Origin: Erigeron canadensis
Taxonomy: Eukaryota; Streptophyta; Magnoliopsida; Asterales; Asteraceae
DNA: 64,000 bases
Direction of reading: 5' to 3'
NCBI RefSeq assembly: GCF_010389155.1
Contig: NC_057761.1
Coordinates: 20,276,501 to 20,340,500 of the forward strand
How positions within the stretch are numbered: the stretch's first letter is position 1; every line of letters starts with the position of its first letter. Shown one piece after another: positions 1 to 10,273 of this stretch. The notes under the pieces were generated by a model. It was given only the letters and a program-made list of their open reading frames with translations. It had not been told where the DNA came from and made no database searches. The translations under genes and the position numbers were made by a program.

Positions 1-298
1 GATATACACATTCTTTAGTTCAAATATGTTTGACCTCTTAATACAAAGGATGCCGAAAGGATCCACTTTTCAAGTGTTTACCAAAACATATATGCTACGA
101 AATGAATTGATTCATAAGTAAACGATAACACTAATAACATTTGGTTATGGACATTGCTTTCATATCAAGAATAATTGCAACTTGGCATTTCATACAAATG
201 ATGACAACTGTGCTTTCTGTACAAAAACCATGAATGGTTTTAGTAACTAATTAAACTAGTGATATACAAACTAGTCTACAAAAAATGTCACATATTTA

Positions 299-577
299 TT
301 AAGAGTAAGCAACGTCAATGAATATCTTTTCACTGCATGGAATTGTGAGGCCACCCATCGGATGCTCATACCCAAACTCTTCTTCAAATTGGCGTAGTAA
401 TTCTTGAAATGAAGCTTGGCTTAATAGCGATACAGGAACTATAAACCGCTTCTTGCCTCCCTCTCCAACATAAACAGCAAGATAGCCTTTTGGAATGTCT
501 GTTAATGTTCTTTCATTAGAAAATGATCTTCGGAGAATTTTTTTTGCTTTAGTGAGCCGAGGCATAAGGATGGCCAT
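299..577 (-). CDS. SAUR family protein, type A copy 1 (92 aa)
   Basis: Intronless 92-residue SAUR (small auxin-up RNA) protein. The family domain is visible from about residue 12 onward: ILRRSFSN, then [20 protein letters not shown], then the [18 protein letters not shown] segment and [10 protein letters not shown] near residues 73-82. Length fits the family. SAURs of this kind are known to promote cell expansion, largely by inhibiting PP2C.D phosphatases at the plasma membrane; that role is family knowledge, not shown here. The start is the ATG at 575-577, because the [14 protein letters not shown]-terminus recurs in the other copies. It ends DVAYS where sister copies end DVAYRL. It has Ala in LLSQASF where the sisters have Pro. 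A TATA box lies about 105-115 bp upstream. It is the leftmost of an all-minus-strand array. Confidence 0.93.
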   Translation of the reverse strand: MAILMPRLTKAKKILRRSFSNERTLTDIPKGYLAVYVGEGGKKRFIVPVSLLSQASFQELLRQFEEEFGYEHPMGGLTIPCSEKIFIDVAYS

Positions 578-680
578 TCTTCTAGAACTTGATCAATAAA
601 GAAAATAGCCTGGAAGGAGTTTTTGATGATGAAAGATTATGTAGAGTATATAGGTGTTATCTGCTGTACCCTTATTTGCT

Positions 681-693
681 TTCTTATATATAG
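681..693 (-). promoter_or_regulatory. TATA box of SAUR copy 1
   Basis: On the minus strand the sequence reads CTATATATAAGAA, about 105-115 bp before the ATG. A TATA box at nearly the same distance and in the same context precedes every SAUR copy in the window. Confidence 0.7.
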
Positions 694-769
694 TCATTGA
701 GGCTACTATTGCGAAGTAGATGATAAAAGAGGCATTTAATGATCAACGGTGACACCATATAACAAAAAA

Positions 770-1300
770 TGCAAAGCACATGGTTTGTCATACAACTTGC
801 AAGAAATAACAAGCTTAATAGCCACAAACCCGAAGTCATTGACAAGAATTGAAAGGACGTACCTGGTGAAGAGTAGAAAGTCACATGGTTTTGTTTTGAT
901 GTTTGAGACCAAACCTTGTGTTTGTGGGACATTTGGGTCACTAAGTTATGATTTATAAATCCTTATTTGCCAGAAATTGGTGTTCTTGCGTTGCTTGTTG
1001 TTTAATATAGGTTATAAAAGATACATTTAATGATAGATGTTGACGGTAAAAAAGAAAACATAATTTCACATGGTTCTGTACTTCTGTTATACAAGATTGA
1101 AAATAGAACAAAACAAAGGTGTAGGACACAGATCTAGACTAATATCTTTACTAGAAAACAAACTAAGTACAGAGAATATAGCCGAAAGTGTATGGCCAGA
1201 AATCTCAATACAACAAATGTTGATTGGCGAAGAAGAATACCAAGGTCACATGGTTTGGTCTATTTGTAGGACATTGTATCCTACCGACTAATAAATGTGC
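770..1300 (-). promoter_or_regulatory. Upstream module with four CACATGGTT repeats (SAUR copy 1)
   Basis: The distal 5' region of this type A SAUR carries four copies of CACATGGTT (plus strand) at about 777, 882, 1067 and 1247. Each contains the E-box CACATG and is embedded in longer sequence shared with the regions upstream of the SAUR copies at 41811 and 45534. Conservation across duplicates and regular recurrence suggest either a repeated cis-element or internal duplications of an older promoter unit. The regulatory function is inference. Confidence 0.45.
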
Positions 1301-1867
1301 CCTGGGCATGTTTTATAGTTTGACTAATCCGAATCCTCATCATATATCATCCGTTAAACCTTTATTGAACAGAGATCAACCCATTTTAATTTCGACCCAT
1401 TTCAAAGTATCCTCGAACAGCATAAACTTAGTTTTTTTACACATGCGGAATTGAATTGCACATTCCAAATAGCTATTTACAATGCTGTAATATACCCGCC
1501 AAGTAAACACTTCACAGAAGTAGATTTCGGTCTAATACAAAATGTTATCAAGTAAATCTAATACACTTAAGAGTGCTCCTAATACTAATACAAAATGTTA
1601 TTAAGTAAATCTAGTTTAATCAAAGCTTTTTAATGGTGTGTTAATAGATGTTTTTAGATAAAGTAGAGAGCCAAAGTTGTAACTCATAAGAAAGATATGT
1701 CATTTATGCACGGAGTTATTATTGAAGTGGTAAGTAACATAACCAGCAAATGGGTTTTTTTTGTGAGGGTTATTTTTGTGATAGGCAGACTATATATGTT
1801 CTGCTCCACACAGTTATTATTTAAGTGTCCTAAAACTAGTCTTTAATTATCTACAAGATTCTTTAGC
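1301..1867. other. Intergenic spacer, duplicated flank
   Basis: No gene seen. Segments resemble the spacer at about 42880-43430, for example the stretch around 1545-1700 and the one at 1735-1860. This marks it as part of the tandem SAUR block. It runs straight into the target site of the solo LTR that follows. Confidence 0.6.
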
Positions 1868-3361
1868 ATATGTGTAACACCCGACTTTTAGAAATATGGA
1901 TTTCAATTTTTTTTTAAATAAAGCAACCATTAAATGCGGAAACGTCCCATTAAAAACTTAACCATTTCCTAACGGAAATGTCGATAAAGGTTTTGGTGTT
2001 ACTTATTGCATCATAACGACAATCCAAGAAATCCACATTCAAACAACCAAACAACCAAACTAAATATCTAACGACATAATAACTAAAAGTCTAAATAAAT
2101 GAGGCAAAACTATGGCAACATAAAGTCTTCATAAAAGCAACCATCTACCCATGCCTCACTCTAAGCAATCTTCAACGACCAACCTGAGGAAACACAACAT
2201 TTTCAACAAACAAGTGTCAGCTTTTAAAGCTGAGTAAGATAACCACAGGTTGTATTAAACGGTTGCCAGTTCAAACATCTTTTAAAACTATCATACGCAT
2301 GTTAAGTAACACATAACAGCAACAACAACAAGCATTAGGAATATCATATCCCTAGATGTGCCTAGCAACCTCATCAATCGACAATAAGCATCTCAACAAA
2401 TCAACATCAGATTATGCCACAACAAAGCCAAGTAACTTATGTCACTTGTTATCTACAATATAAATTGTGTGAAGGCGGTCAATTGACCTTTAGGAAGCCT
2501 CACACCTGACATGATGGGTAGACTATTTGGTGGTCCATCGGCGTCGTTAAGGATGGCATAACCAATCCACGAGTAAACTGGCATCGACAAAAATGGCCAG
2601 CCCACGCCATCCGGCAAACCCCAACAACAGACTGAGTCGAATGGGGGTTATCATGATTACCCCAAACGACAGCGACGATAGCATACTAGCCAAGGCTAGC
2701 ATGGGTTAAGCTTAACACTTTCGACAATAATTATAGTTGAGTATCATCATCAACAACAACAAATAACAACAACAACAACAATACAGCTTTAGGGCCCTTA
2801 ACGTGCTCGTGACATGGCAGTCCTACCAATTCTAGTGTACTAGATGTACAAGCCAACATGTATCAAACTAAACATCAATCTCAATCATTTCCAACATCTA
2901 AGCACGCATATAAAGTATAACGAGAAATAAAAGATCATTAGCATGCATAAACAACACCCAAGTAACCTCCCGTAAGTTCCCATACCCAACATACGTACGA
3001 AAGGGCTTTAACAAACATTTATTATGAAAGCTAAGTTTTCGTTGTGTCCCTCATGTCAAAAGGTAGTTATCTTACCTCAATAAGCACGCAAAAACAAACT
3101 CTCGTCAACACGCAACAATGAATGTTCAAACCTCCAAAACCTACGATATACAAAGGAACCTAATTAACTTCTACTTAATTAAATTCCTAATAACAAATAC
3201 TCAATATCATTGTCCTCTTAATGCATTATTAGTACATCTTATTATTTCAAAATACAACTATAATTCATGCTACAATAGTTTTAGAAGATAAAAATGCAAT
3301 ATATTACTTCTATCACATATTAAACTATGAGAAAGAAAATGAAGATTCTGATTTTTAAACT

Positions 3362-3590
3362 ATAAGGACCAAAACTGCAAAATCTAAAACTGTAGGGACC
3401 TGAAATGTTAGATTCAAAACTGCAGGGACCAAAAATATCATTTTTAAAACTTTAGGGACCATTTATGACAAGTTGCAAAACATCAGGGACCAACAGTGAC
3501 AAGTTTCGAAACATTAGGGACCCAAATTGTATTTTCTGAAACATTAGGGACTGAAAACATAAACTTTCAAACTACAGGGACTAAAGTGTA
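3362..3590. repeat. Minisatellite, about 30-bp period, 8 copies (GGGACC core)
   Basis: The core (A)GGGACC or GGGACT recurs at 3366, 3396, 3426, 3456, 3487, 3518, 3548 and 3578, a period of 30-31 bp. It lies inside the solo LTR. The units are degenerate outside the core, which suggests an old tandem expansion. Confidence 0.85.
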
Positions 3591-3876
3591 AATTCTGGTA
3601 GATGCTGACATCAGCGTGCTGACATCAGCTGATGTCTTCTGATGGGACTCAGGGTTCGACGGGCTCCTGCAAAATTTGAGCTGCTCCCTCTTTTATTTTA
3701 AGTTTCTTTTTTATCAAAAACTATATACGTATGAAACTTCAAAACATGATTTCTACTTCGTTACTTAACGGATTCAAGTGATTCTTTTTGCAAAACGTTC
3801 GTTTTTTCATCAAAGAATATATCTCCAGAAAATATTTTATTTTAACTTTTTGTATAATGATAAAACGACAAAGACG

Positions 3877-3881
<5 letters not shown>

Positions 3882-3908
<27 letters not shown>

Positions 3909-3909
3909 A
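3882..3909. repeat. (TA)n microsatellite
   Basis: Uninterrupted TA dinucleotides, about 14 units, inside the solo LTR. Confidence 0.95.
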
Positions 3910-4784
3910 CTTTAAAACAAGATTCCCGATTCGTTATTCGACCAAATCAAGTGATTCTTTTTGCAAAACCCAATATTTTCAGAAACGAATATACTACAGA
4001 AAATTAATTTCGTTTAATTCACTGTTATCACTAGATTTTATGAAAAACGTATTAAAAACTTTACGGATCCTATCGAAATTGATGTGTGTGAATCAAGATA
4101 CTTCCAAATAATTACACAACGTTAATATACAGCAAAATAAACTGTTTTACAGAACTAAACTCTGCTTGTATGATAGTCATCATTGAGATCTCAAATTATG
4201 CTCGAAAACGTTAATTTTCGGTATGAAAATCTCTAGACATAAGCAGGTTTCATTCTAATATATCATATATTGAAAAGAAAGACATACTTACTCTTAATCT
4301 AGAATATAGCCACGAATTTTGATGGAAAAAGATGAAGAGATAAGAAAGAAATAGCAAAAACTCACATAAGGGATCTTATAATTGTGATATATGTTAATTG
4401 TGAGTTTATGGTAACTTAAATATGGAGGTTACAAGACTTGAAAACCCTAATGAAGCAGTTTTAATGTCTAATTTTCGTCCATAAGGATTGGGCTTGGCTA
4501 AAGTCCACACAAACAAGTCCAAAAAGTCATATTAGCCTAAAAACTAAGGCCCGAAGCTAATATATACACTAACGGATGACCAATTAACGTCTTAGGCACA
4601 TAATGGTGAACCGACACACCATATTAACATCTCATAACTCAATAACATAATCACATATAAGCCCATTAATCATCCCCTAACAACACAAATATTAGTTAAC
4701 GCTTAAAGAAATTAACGACACAACAAACGGTTAATGTTTGACTAACGGAAGGTCAACATAAAATATTTAGGATGTTACAATATG

Positions 4785-5419
4785 TTTTTCAATAGTTATG
4801 GATGACTTGTGTCAACTTATCTATAGAAGAATTATAAGAATGACTTTTTCCGGTCTGATTAGAACGAGTCTCCAGTATTATAGGGCTTTAGGGCCTCCGA
4901 GAATCTTGAATTGTAACATGAAAGCTACAGCTTACTAAAATTGTTTGACACAAGATTTTATCAATATCCTTCCTCTTATTGACTTATATGATTATATAAA
5001 ATAAATGAACATTAGTTCACTTCAATCGAAAACAATATATGAATTTACATATGATCTTTCATATCATGAAAAGTAGCTACTTAAAAGTTTAAAGTCCATA
5101 CAAACAGAACGATTGTGATCTTTATCTATATAATACATTTACTATGCACGCCGGAGTTACGAGTGTGTCCAATTGTGTTAGTTATAGAAACCTTTTTCAC
5201 TGATACATTTAGAGACTACAGTTAGAGAATCATTTTTGGAAAATACAGCATATAATTAAATGATACTGAACACAAACAAACTTATTAGTGTAGGAGACAC
5301 TGTTGATTCAGTATATCAAAAGTATTTTCTATTTTGAATTTCTGGTACAAGCTAGTATCTTTTTATGTACAAAAATTGTCAAGTGGTTAGTGACATATAC
5401 TTTGAACGTTCTAACTAAT
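4785..5419. other. Intergenic spacer shared among SAUR blocks
   Basis: No gene seen. The sequence from gatgacttgtgtcaa onward (about 4800-4920), and further parts to about 5400, recur at 43445-44040 and in more decayed form near 46880-47060. It is the 3' flank of the type B SAUR that follows. Confidence 0.65.
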
Positions 5420-5720
5420 TCACAGTACACCCAAATGAGCAGCAACGTCAATAAACATTTCTTCACTACATGGAATTGTGAGGGCCACCCATTGGATGGT
5501 CATACCAGAACTCCTCTTCTGATTGACGGAGTAGTTCTTGAAATGAATTTCTGTTTAACACTGAAACTGGAACCAGAAATCTCTTTTTTTCTTGCTCACC
5601 AACATAAATTGCTAAATAGCCTTTAGGGGTGGCCATTCATGTAGTTTTGCTTCTTTCGTTTGATAATGATTGCCGGAAAGTTTCTTTTGCTTTAACAATT
5701 CTAGGCATAAGGATCGCCAT
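5420..5720 (-). pseudogene. SAUR type B pseudogene (frameshift and stop)
   Basis: The sequence is clearly homologous to the type B SAUR copies at 39082 and 44059. It starts at the ATG of [12 protein letters not shown] (5718-5720) and ends at the TGA after GVL (5420-5422). The span is 301 bp, one more than a multiple of three. An extra G lies in the run near 5479-5482, where sister genes have one fewer, and shifts the frame just before the PMGG motif. Independently, a TGA stands in frame after SKTT, before the [11 protein letters not shown] core, where sister copies have a sense codon. The TATA box and 5' leader remain. It is a recent-looking pseudogene, most likely non-functional. Confidence 0.88.
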
Positions 5721-5818
5721 TTTACTAAATGTTGATAATGGAAGTATGATTTGAAACGATTTCTTCTCAATGAAAGAGTGTGGTGTAAGACTTCGGAATT
5801 TGTTGCTGTTATTCTTGC

Positions 5819-5829
5819 ATATATATAGA
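5819..5829 (-). promoter_or_regulatory. TATA box of the SAUR pseudogene
   Basis: A TATATATA stretch lies about 100 bp before the pseudogene ATG, in the same place as in intact copies. Confidence 0.55.
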
Positions 5830-6445
5830 GTTTAGTGTGGCTTCTTGGTGTTAAAATGGTCATTTAACGACTGATGGTGACCAAAAATATATGAATAATT
5901 AAAAACAAAAAACAAAATAATTTCACATGGGATGTCCTTTGGGTTGTGAGAACAGAACATATCTAATAAATGCCTCAAAGATGGGACATAGATTGGTGAA
6001 AAAGATTATCAATGTCACATAACATGGTTTTGTCTTAAGGATTGAAATTATAGTTTTCATTTGTAGGGCATTGTGTTAATTTACAGCTTTATTATGCCTA
6101 ATCCGTAATCTCATTGTCATTCTTTTAATCTTCAAGATAAAAATCGCTGGTTTAGGATTCTGCATTATTATCCTAATTCCCAATTAAACGTTTAGTTAAC
6201 TGTCCTACAGTTCCATAAAGTCAAAAGTAGCCTGAAGCAAATCGAATTAATTTAGTTTAAACGTGTTAAATTAGGTTGCAAAATATCACTTGGCTTGGGA
6301 TGTTATAGTTTTCTGAATTGCTTAAAGGTGCGGTCTATGTGTTTTTCTTATATGGGTACGGTTCCATCACCAAAAGTGACCCTAGATTCGACTATGTAAT
6401 CACTTGTTACAAGTGCAAGTTCCAATAAGCGGTGCAATATTAGTG
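5830..6445. other. SAUR upstream region and duplicated flank
   Basis: No gene seen. The stretch at 5870-5900 (gaccaaaaatatatg) is the intact counterpart of the gypsy target site at 48906/59757. The stretch at 6285-6440 resembles 44935-45060 and 60160-60305, so it belongs to the repeated SAUR block. Confidence 0.6.
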
Positions 6446-6544
6446 GAATTTTTGGGTTATATAACAAATTATCATATTAAATCACAAAGCACGCAGCGGA
6501 AGATAGATCTATGTAGTTAATTAATTAACCAAGAAAGAAAGCAT

Positions 6545-8072
6545 TGATGTGCGAAATCTAGCTTTAAATTTATAAACACAATTTACCGAAATACTGATTA
6601 CTACACACTCACAGGCAGTGTACCTGATCGCATGCAGTATAGTTAAAACTGGTAAGCCGAGATCGTTCGCAAGGACTTAAATAAACAATTGTAAACATTA
6701 AATGATTCAAGTAAAATGTGGGGGTTTTGTGGCCGAATTGCCACGATGCAAGTAGTTAGTTTGAAAAGTCAGTAATCCCAAAGGATTAATCGAAAGAAGA
6801 TTTTGTTGTTTAAAACAATAAATTAAAGGTCATCCATCTTGATTTCGCTCGACTACATGTTAAGATTGCACATTTGATGAAGTTTAAATTCAATTTAGTG
6901 ATTAAATGACCGAGACTCAAATTAATCGCCAACCCCGTACCCGTCAAGTTAACAACTTAGTCGACTCTCTTGTATAAACTAGTTTCATTATTAAGACCGG
7001 TACCCCGAGACGCCTGTTTATAACTTCTCTAGTTTAAGAATGGTTTTGGTCATTTCAGATAACAATTTTGCCTATCGATTGTACCCAACCGTCAACCCGT
7101 TAATTCTTATCTAATATTGATTATCCTCTCCCGTACCCGTCATAGAACCAATCGCTTCTAACTAAGAAATCAAAATAACTTATACCCAAATCCTAGTCGT
7201 CACTAAGCAATGAACACAAGTTATCCGCAATCAATAATCGAATAGCAAAGAATTAATAGATTAAGATCACGACAAAACGTTAAATCAAATCACTTAGAAT
7301 TATAAAATATTGTGCAATCCTTACATATTGTCTTACTCCATTAAGATGGATGAAAAGACGATTAGTCAATCATATTAAATATGAAAGAACAAATCAAAAT
7401 AGAAGAATTCATGGTTACCGAATACAAGGAATTGAATGCAAATAATGTGAATGGTCCAGTCGTGATTGAGGGCTTCAAAGATGATTCTCCGGATGAAAAA
7501 TCCCTCCAAAGTTTCTCTAAAATGGCCAGAAGAAAAAAGATCCCTTTAGGGTTATTTTATACTTGGTATTTATATTCTTCAAAAAGTCAAATTTCCGTCG
7601 GCCTAAATATGTGGCACATACCTATTTGTATGTGGCACATATTTGAGTGTTTCTTCTATAAGCTCCTCAGATGTAGCACATGCACTTTAGCATGTGGTGC
7701 ATATATCACTCTGTCCAGAATTAGTCCTAAAAATGTGACACACACCAATGGTATGTGGCACATACTTTTGAACAAATAACTTCATCTCTTCTTAAGCTTA
7801 ATTATGTGGCACATACACATACCATGTTCCACATATTTGCATCTCCAACTTCTTCCCTTTGCTTTACTTGATTAAAACTTCTCACAATCATCCATAAACG
7901 TCCATGAGCTCATAATTAACCATATTTAAGCCATTTCTTCCATGAAACCTGCTATGGACCTGAAACACTCGAACATACCATCAAGCATCGAAATATATAC
8001 ACATATGTCTCAAATTTTAGCATAAATTGTCCGAAAACATTGTGGGAAGTATATATAAAAATGGACACATCA
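6545..8072 (-). repeat. 3' LTR of the gag-protease element
   Basis: 1528 bp, starting TGATGTGCG and ending GGACACATCA; it pairs with 13396-14923. An internal cluster of ATGTGGCACAT-like repeats is described separately. Confidence 0.92.
7606..7845. repeat. Cluster of near-palindromic ATGTGGCACAT repeats in the LTR
   Basis: About eight imperfect copies of ATGTGGCACAT and its complement occur within 240 bp, some with one or two changes (for example tgtagcaca, tgtggtgca, tgtgacaca). The same cluster occurs in the other LTR near 14458-14695. Each core is nearly self-complementary. Confidence 0.75.
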
Positions 8073-8084
8073 AATCCCCCCACA
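8073..8084 (-). other. Polypurine tract of the gag-protease element
   Basis: Directly internal to the 3' LTR, the minus strand reads GTGGGGGGATT. Similar tracts recur near 9890 and 10295, as if the untranslated region had been duplicated. Confidence 0.7.
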
Positions 8085-10273
8085 CTTAAGCAATGCTTGT
8101 CCTCAAGCAATTCCAAGCTGAAAACAAATATAACCTTAGTACATCATGGAAACCACATTTCAGTAATCAAAAAAGAAGCTCAACCATAATCAAGAATGAG
8201 AATAGATGGTTGGACAGTTTTAATCTTAAATGAAAACCGGAATGTTTGACAATATTTGACTGATACACAAGCCTTAATAACATGACTAAGCACAAATGAA
8301 ACGAAAGAGTGATGTCTCGCCTATCCTACTCCAACTAACTTACTCTTGGGGTTGAATATTTGAATAATCACTCAATGCCAAGTCGTGAGGCATACTCTTT
8401 TAACCATAGGCTTGTACTAGGTTCGTTCCTACATCGCCAAGGCGCTTGCGCCCTATAACGTCTATCAGAAGAGGACTTTAGGGGTTGTAACATTAATAGG
8501 CTAAACAGGGCATTTAAACAGAGTATGGAAATTTGGGTAAACAAATAGTGTTAACAAAGAACTGACACAAAATTTAACAACTTTTTTTTTTCACATATAG
8601 TCTAGTCCAAACAAACCCACGTCATTAGTTGCCAACGGTTTACATCCTAAGAAGTTCTCCCGACCATAACCCCAATAGAACGATCCAAAAACCAACACCA
8701 TTGTGGTGTATGATAATCAAACAACTTATCAATCAAACCTAACCAATGTTGACTTAAACAAACTTGCCAACTTCAAACACTCTAATTAAATATATCAATT
8801 TAAGAACACTTTGTTGGTTATAACGACTCACCAACCTACATAAAATGATTTGACAAAAAGGAGAAATACCAACTGACAACCCAAACTCATTTTTTTCATT
8901 TTTTATATATATATATTTTTTTTTCTGTTTTTCAATTCTTTTTATTCATTTTTTTTTGTGAGCTACTTTTACTCTGACTAATTGGTATTCTCTTAATAAT
9001 ATTGAAACAGTAACAAATCATTTACAAAATATGCTAAGATGAACAATCTAGACTTTATCCAAAAACCATTGCGAAATCAAACTACCCCCATAAGATGAGA
9101 ATATCCCGACCCGACATAATAAGGAAAATCCCAAACCATCCACTAGCAAAGGCAACCAATGACCCACCAGGACTTCGACTATCGGTATGGTGAGGAAAGG
9201 TTTATATTTAGGTAGATTTAACAAAGAACAGGCTAATGACAACATGTTTTCTATTGTTTCTTGCACTAAAAGTGAGTGCAACATAAGGGTTTAAATGGGT
9301 GGTTCACTAACCAGTGTAGTTAGCTACTAAGCACATTACAAAACATGCACATAACAAATTTTTACGAAACAAAAGGTGAAACATACAAAGAACAAGGGTT
9401 TTATCCTAAATTTGCCTCTTCATCATCTAGAAAACCACGGAACGATCAACCAGGACAAGTTCTAGAATCAACGCTATCACCGGCACACTCATAGCAAATG
9501 AAATGATCCGGAAATGGAAAATCAACCTCAAACTTGCACATCCTAGTTCAGAGTTCTAAAAGAGACCCTTACTTCCGGATAAATCCAAAAGCCTAAGAGA
9601 GGGACAAATTTACAAGGCTAATAGTTCCAAAACCGAACACTTATCATAAATAGTAATGAATTAATAATCTCACAATTTGGTGTTTTGGTGCTATAAGCAT
9701 GCTAGCAATGTTATTAATCCAGAAGGGATGCCACATCAATCAGTCAAAACACATTCCTCATATTAAAAGTTTGTACCAAGGATGTAGTTAAATTGCTTCA
9801 TTATCTGTATAATTAGGTGACAAAAGCAATTAACTACAAGGACAAGCATGCAAAATCTTCAAAAATACCCGACTTTATCCTATTTACCTCCCCCCCACAC
9901 TTAAGTTAGACAATGCCCTCAATGTCCAAGAAACTAAGGCAAACTATGGGAAATAGGGGAAAGTAAACAAAAAGCAAAATAAAGAACAAGAAAAACTTGC
10001 CGGGTATGACGAGTGTTCCATGCTTGAATGATGCCAACAAGAATATTGCGTTGAACTTACTGCCAGCATATGCATATGACATTCAACTTGCTATCAACAT
10101 GAACACACGATTAACGAGCAACATTATAAAATAAAACACGCATACCATTCTTCCTACTTATTTAAATGGAAATGGGGAAAAAATAAAATAAAATAAAATA
10201 CATAACACGGGTTGCCTCCCGAGAAGCGCTTAATTTATTAACGAGTCGTTAGCTAGACTCGATCCTCGCAGAA
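8085..10273 (-). other. Non-coding interior of the gag-protease element
   Basis: About 2.2 kb between the protease frame and the 3' LTR, where an autonomous element would carry RT, RNase H and integrase. None of their motifs is visible in any frame. Two extra C-rich PPT-like tracts lie near 9891 and 10296, and poly-A/T runs near 8580 and 8890. Confidence 0.7.

Larger units (their letters stand above)
1873..4779 (-). mobile_element. Solo LTR, Ty3/gypsy type, TSD ATATG
   Basis: It begins TGTAACACCCGAC and ends GGATGTTACA, and is flanked by the 5-bp direct repeat ATATG at 1868-1872 and 4780-4784. No coding domains are inside. The interior is related, in reverse orientation, to the LTRs of the gypsy element at 48911-59756: the block near 2480-2560 matches the reverse complement of that near 51690-51760 (the acgacgccgatggacca stretch). 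It therefore appears to be a solo LTR of the same broad family in minus orientation, left by LTR-LTR recombination. The block at 43430 carries the corresponding unoccupied site. Confidence 0.85.

Noticed and set aside
684..1454. Several short open frames upstream of SAUR copy 1
   Set aside because: They overlap the promoter-type repeats, lie on both strands, and are not kept in the homologous regions upstream of copies 4 and 6.
7381..7779. 132-codon open frame on the plus strand
   Set aside because: It lies inside an LTR, on the opposite strand to the element, and the homologous part of the other LTR (near 14231-14630) has changes that break it. It is chance coding space.
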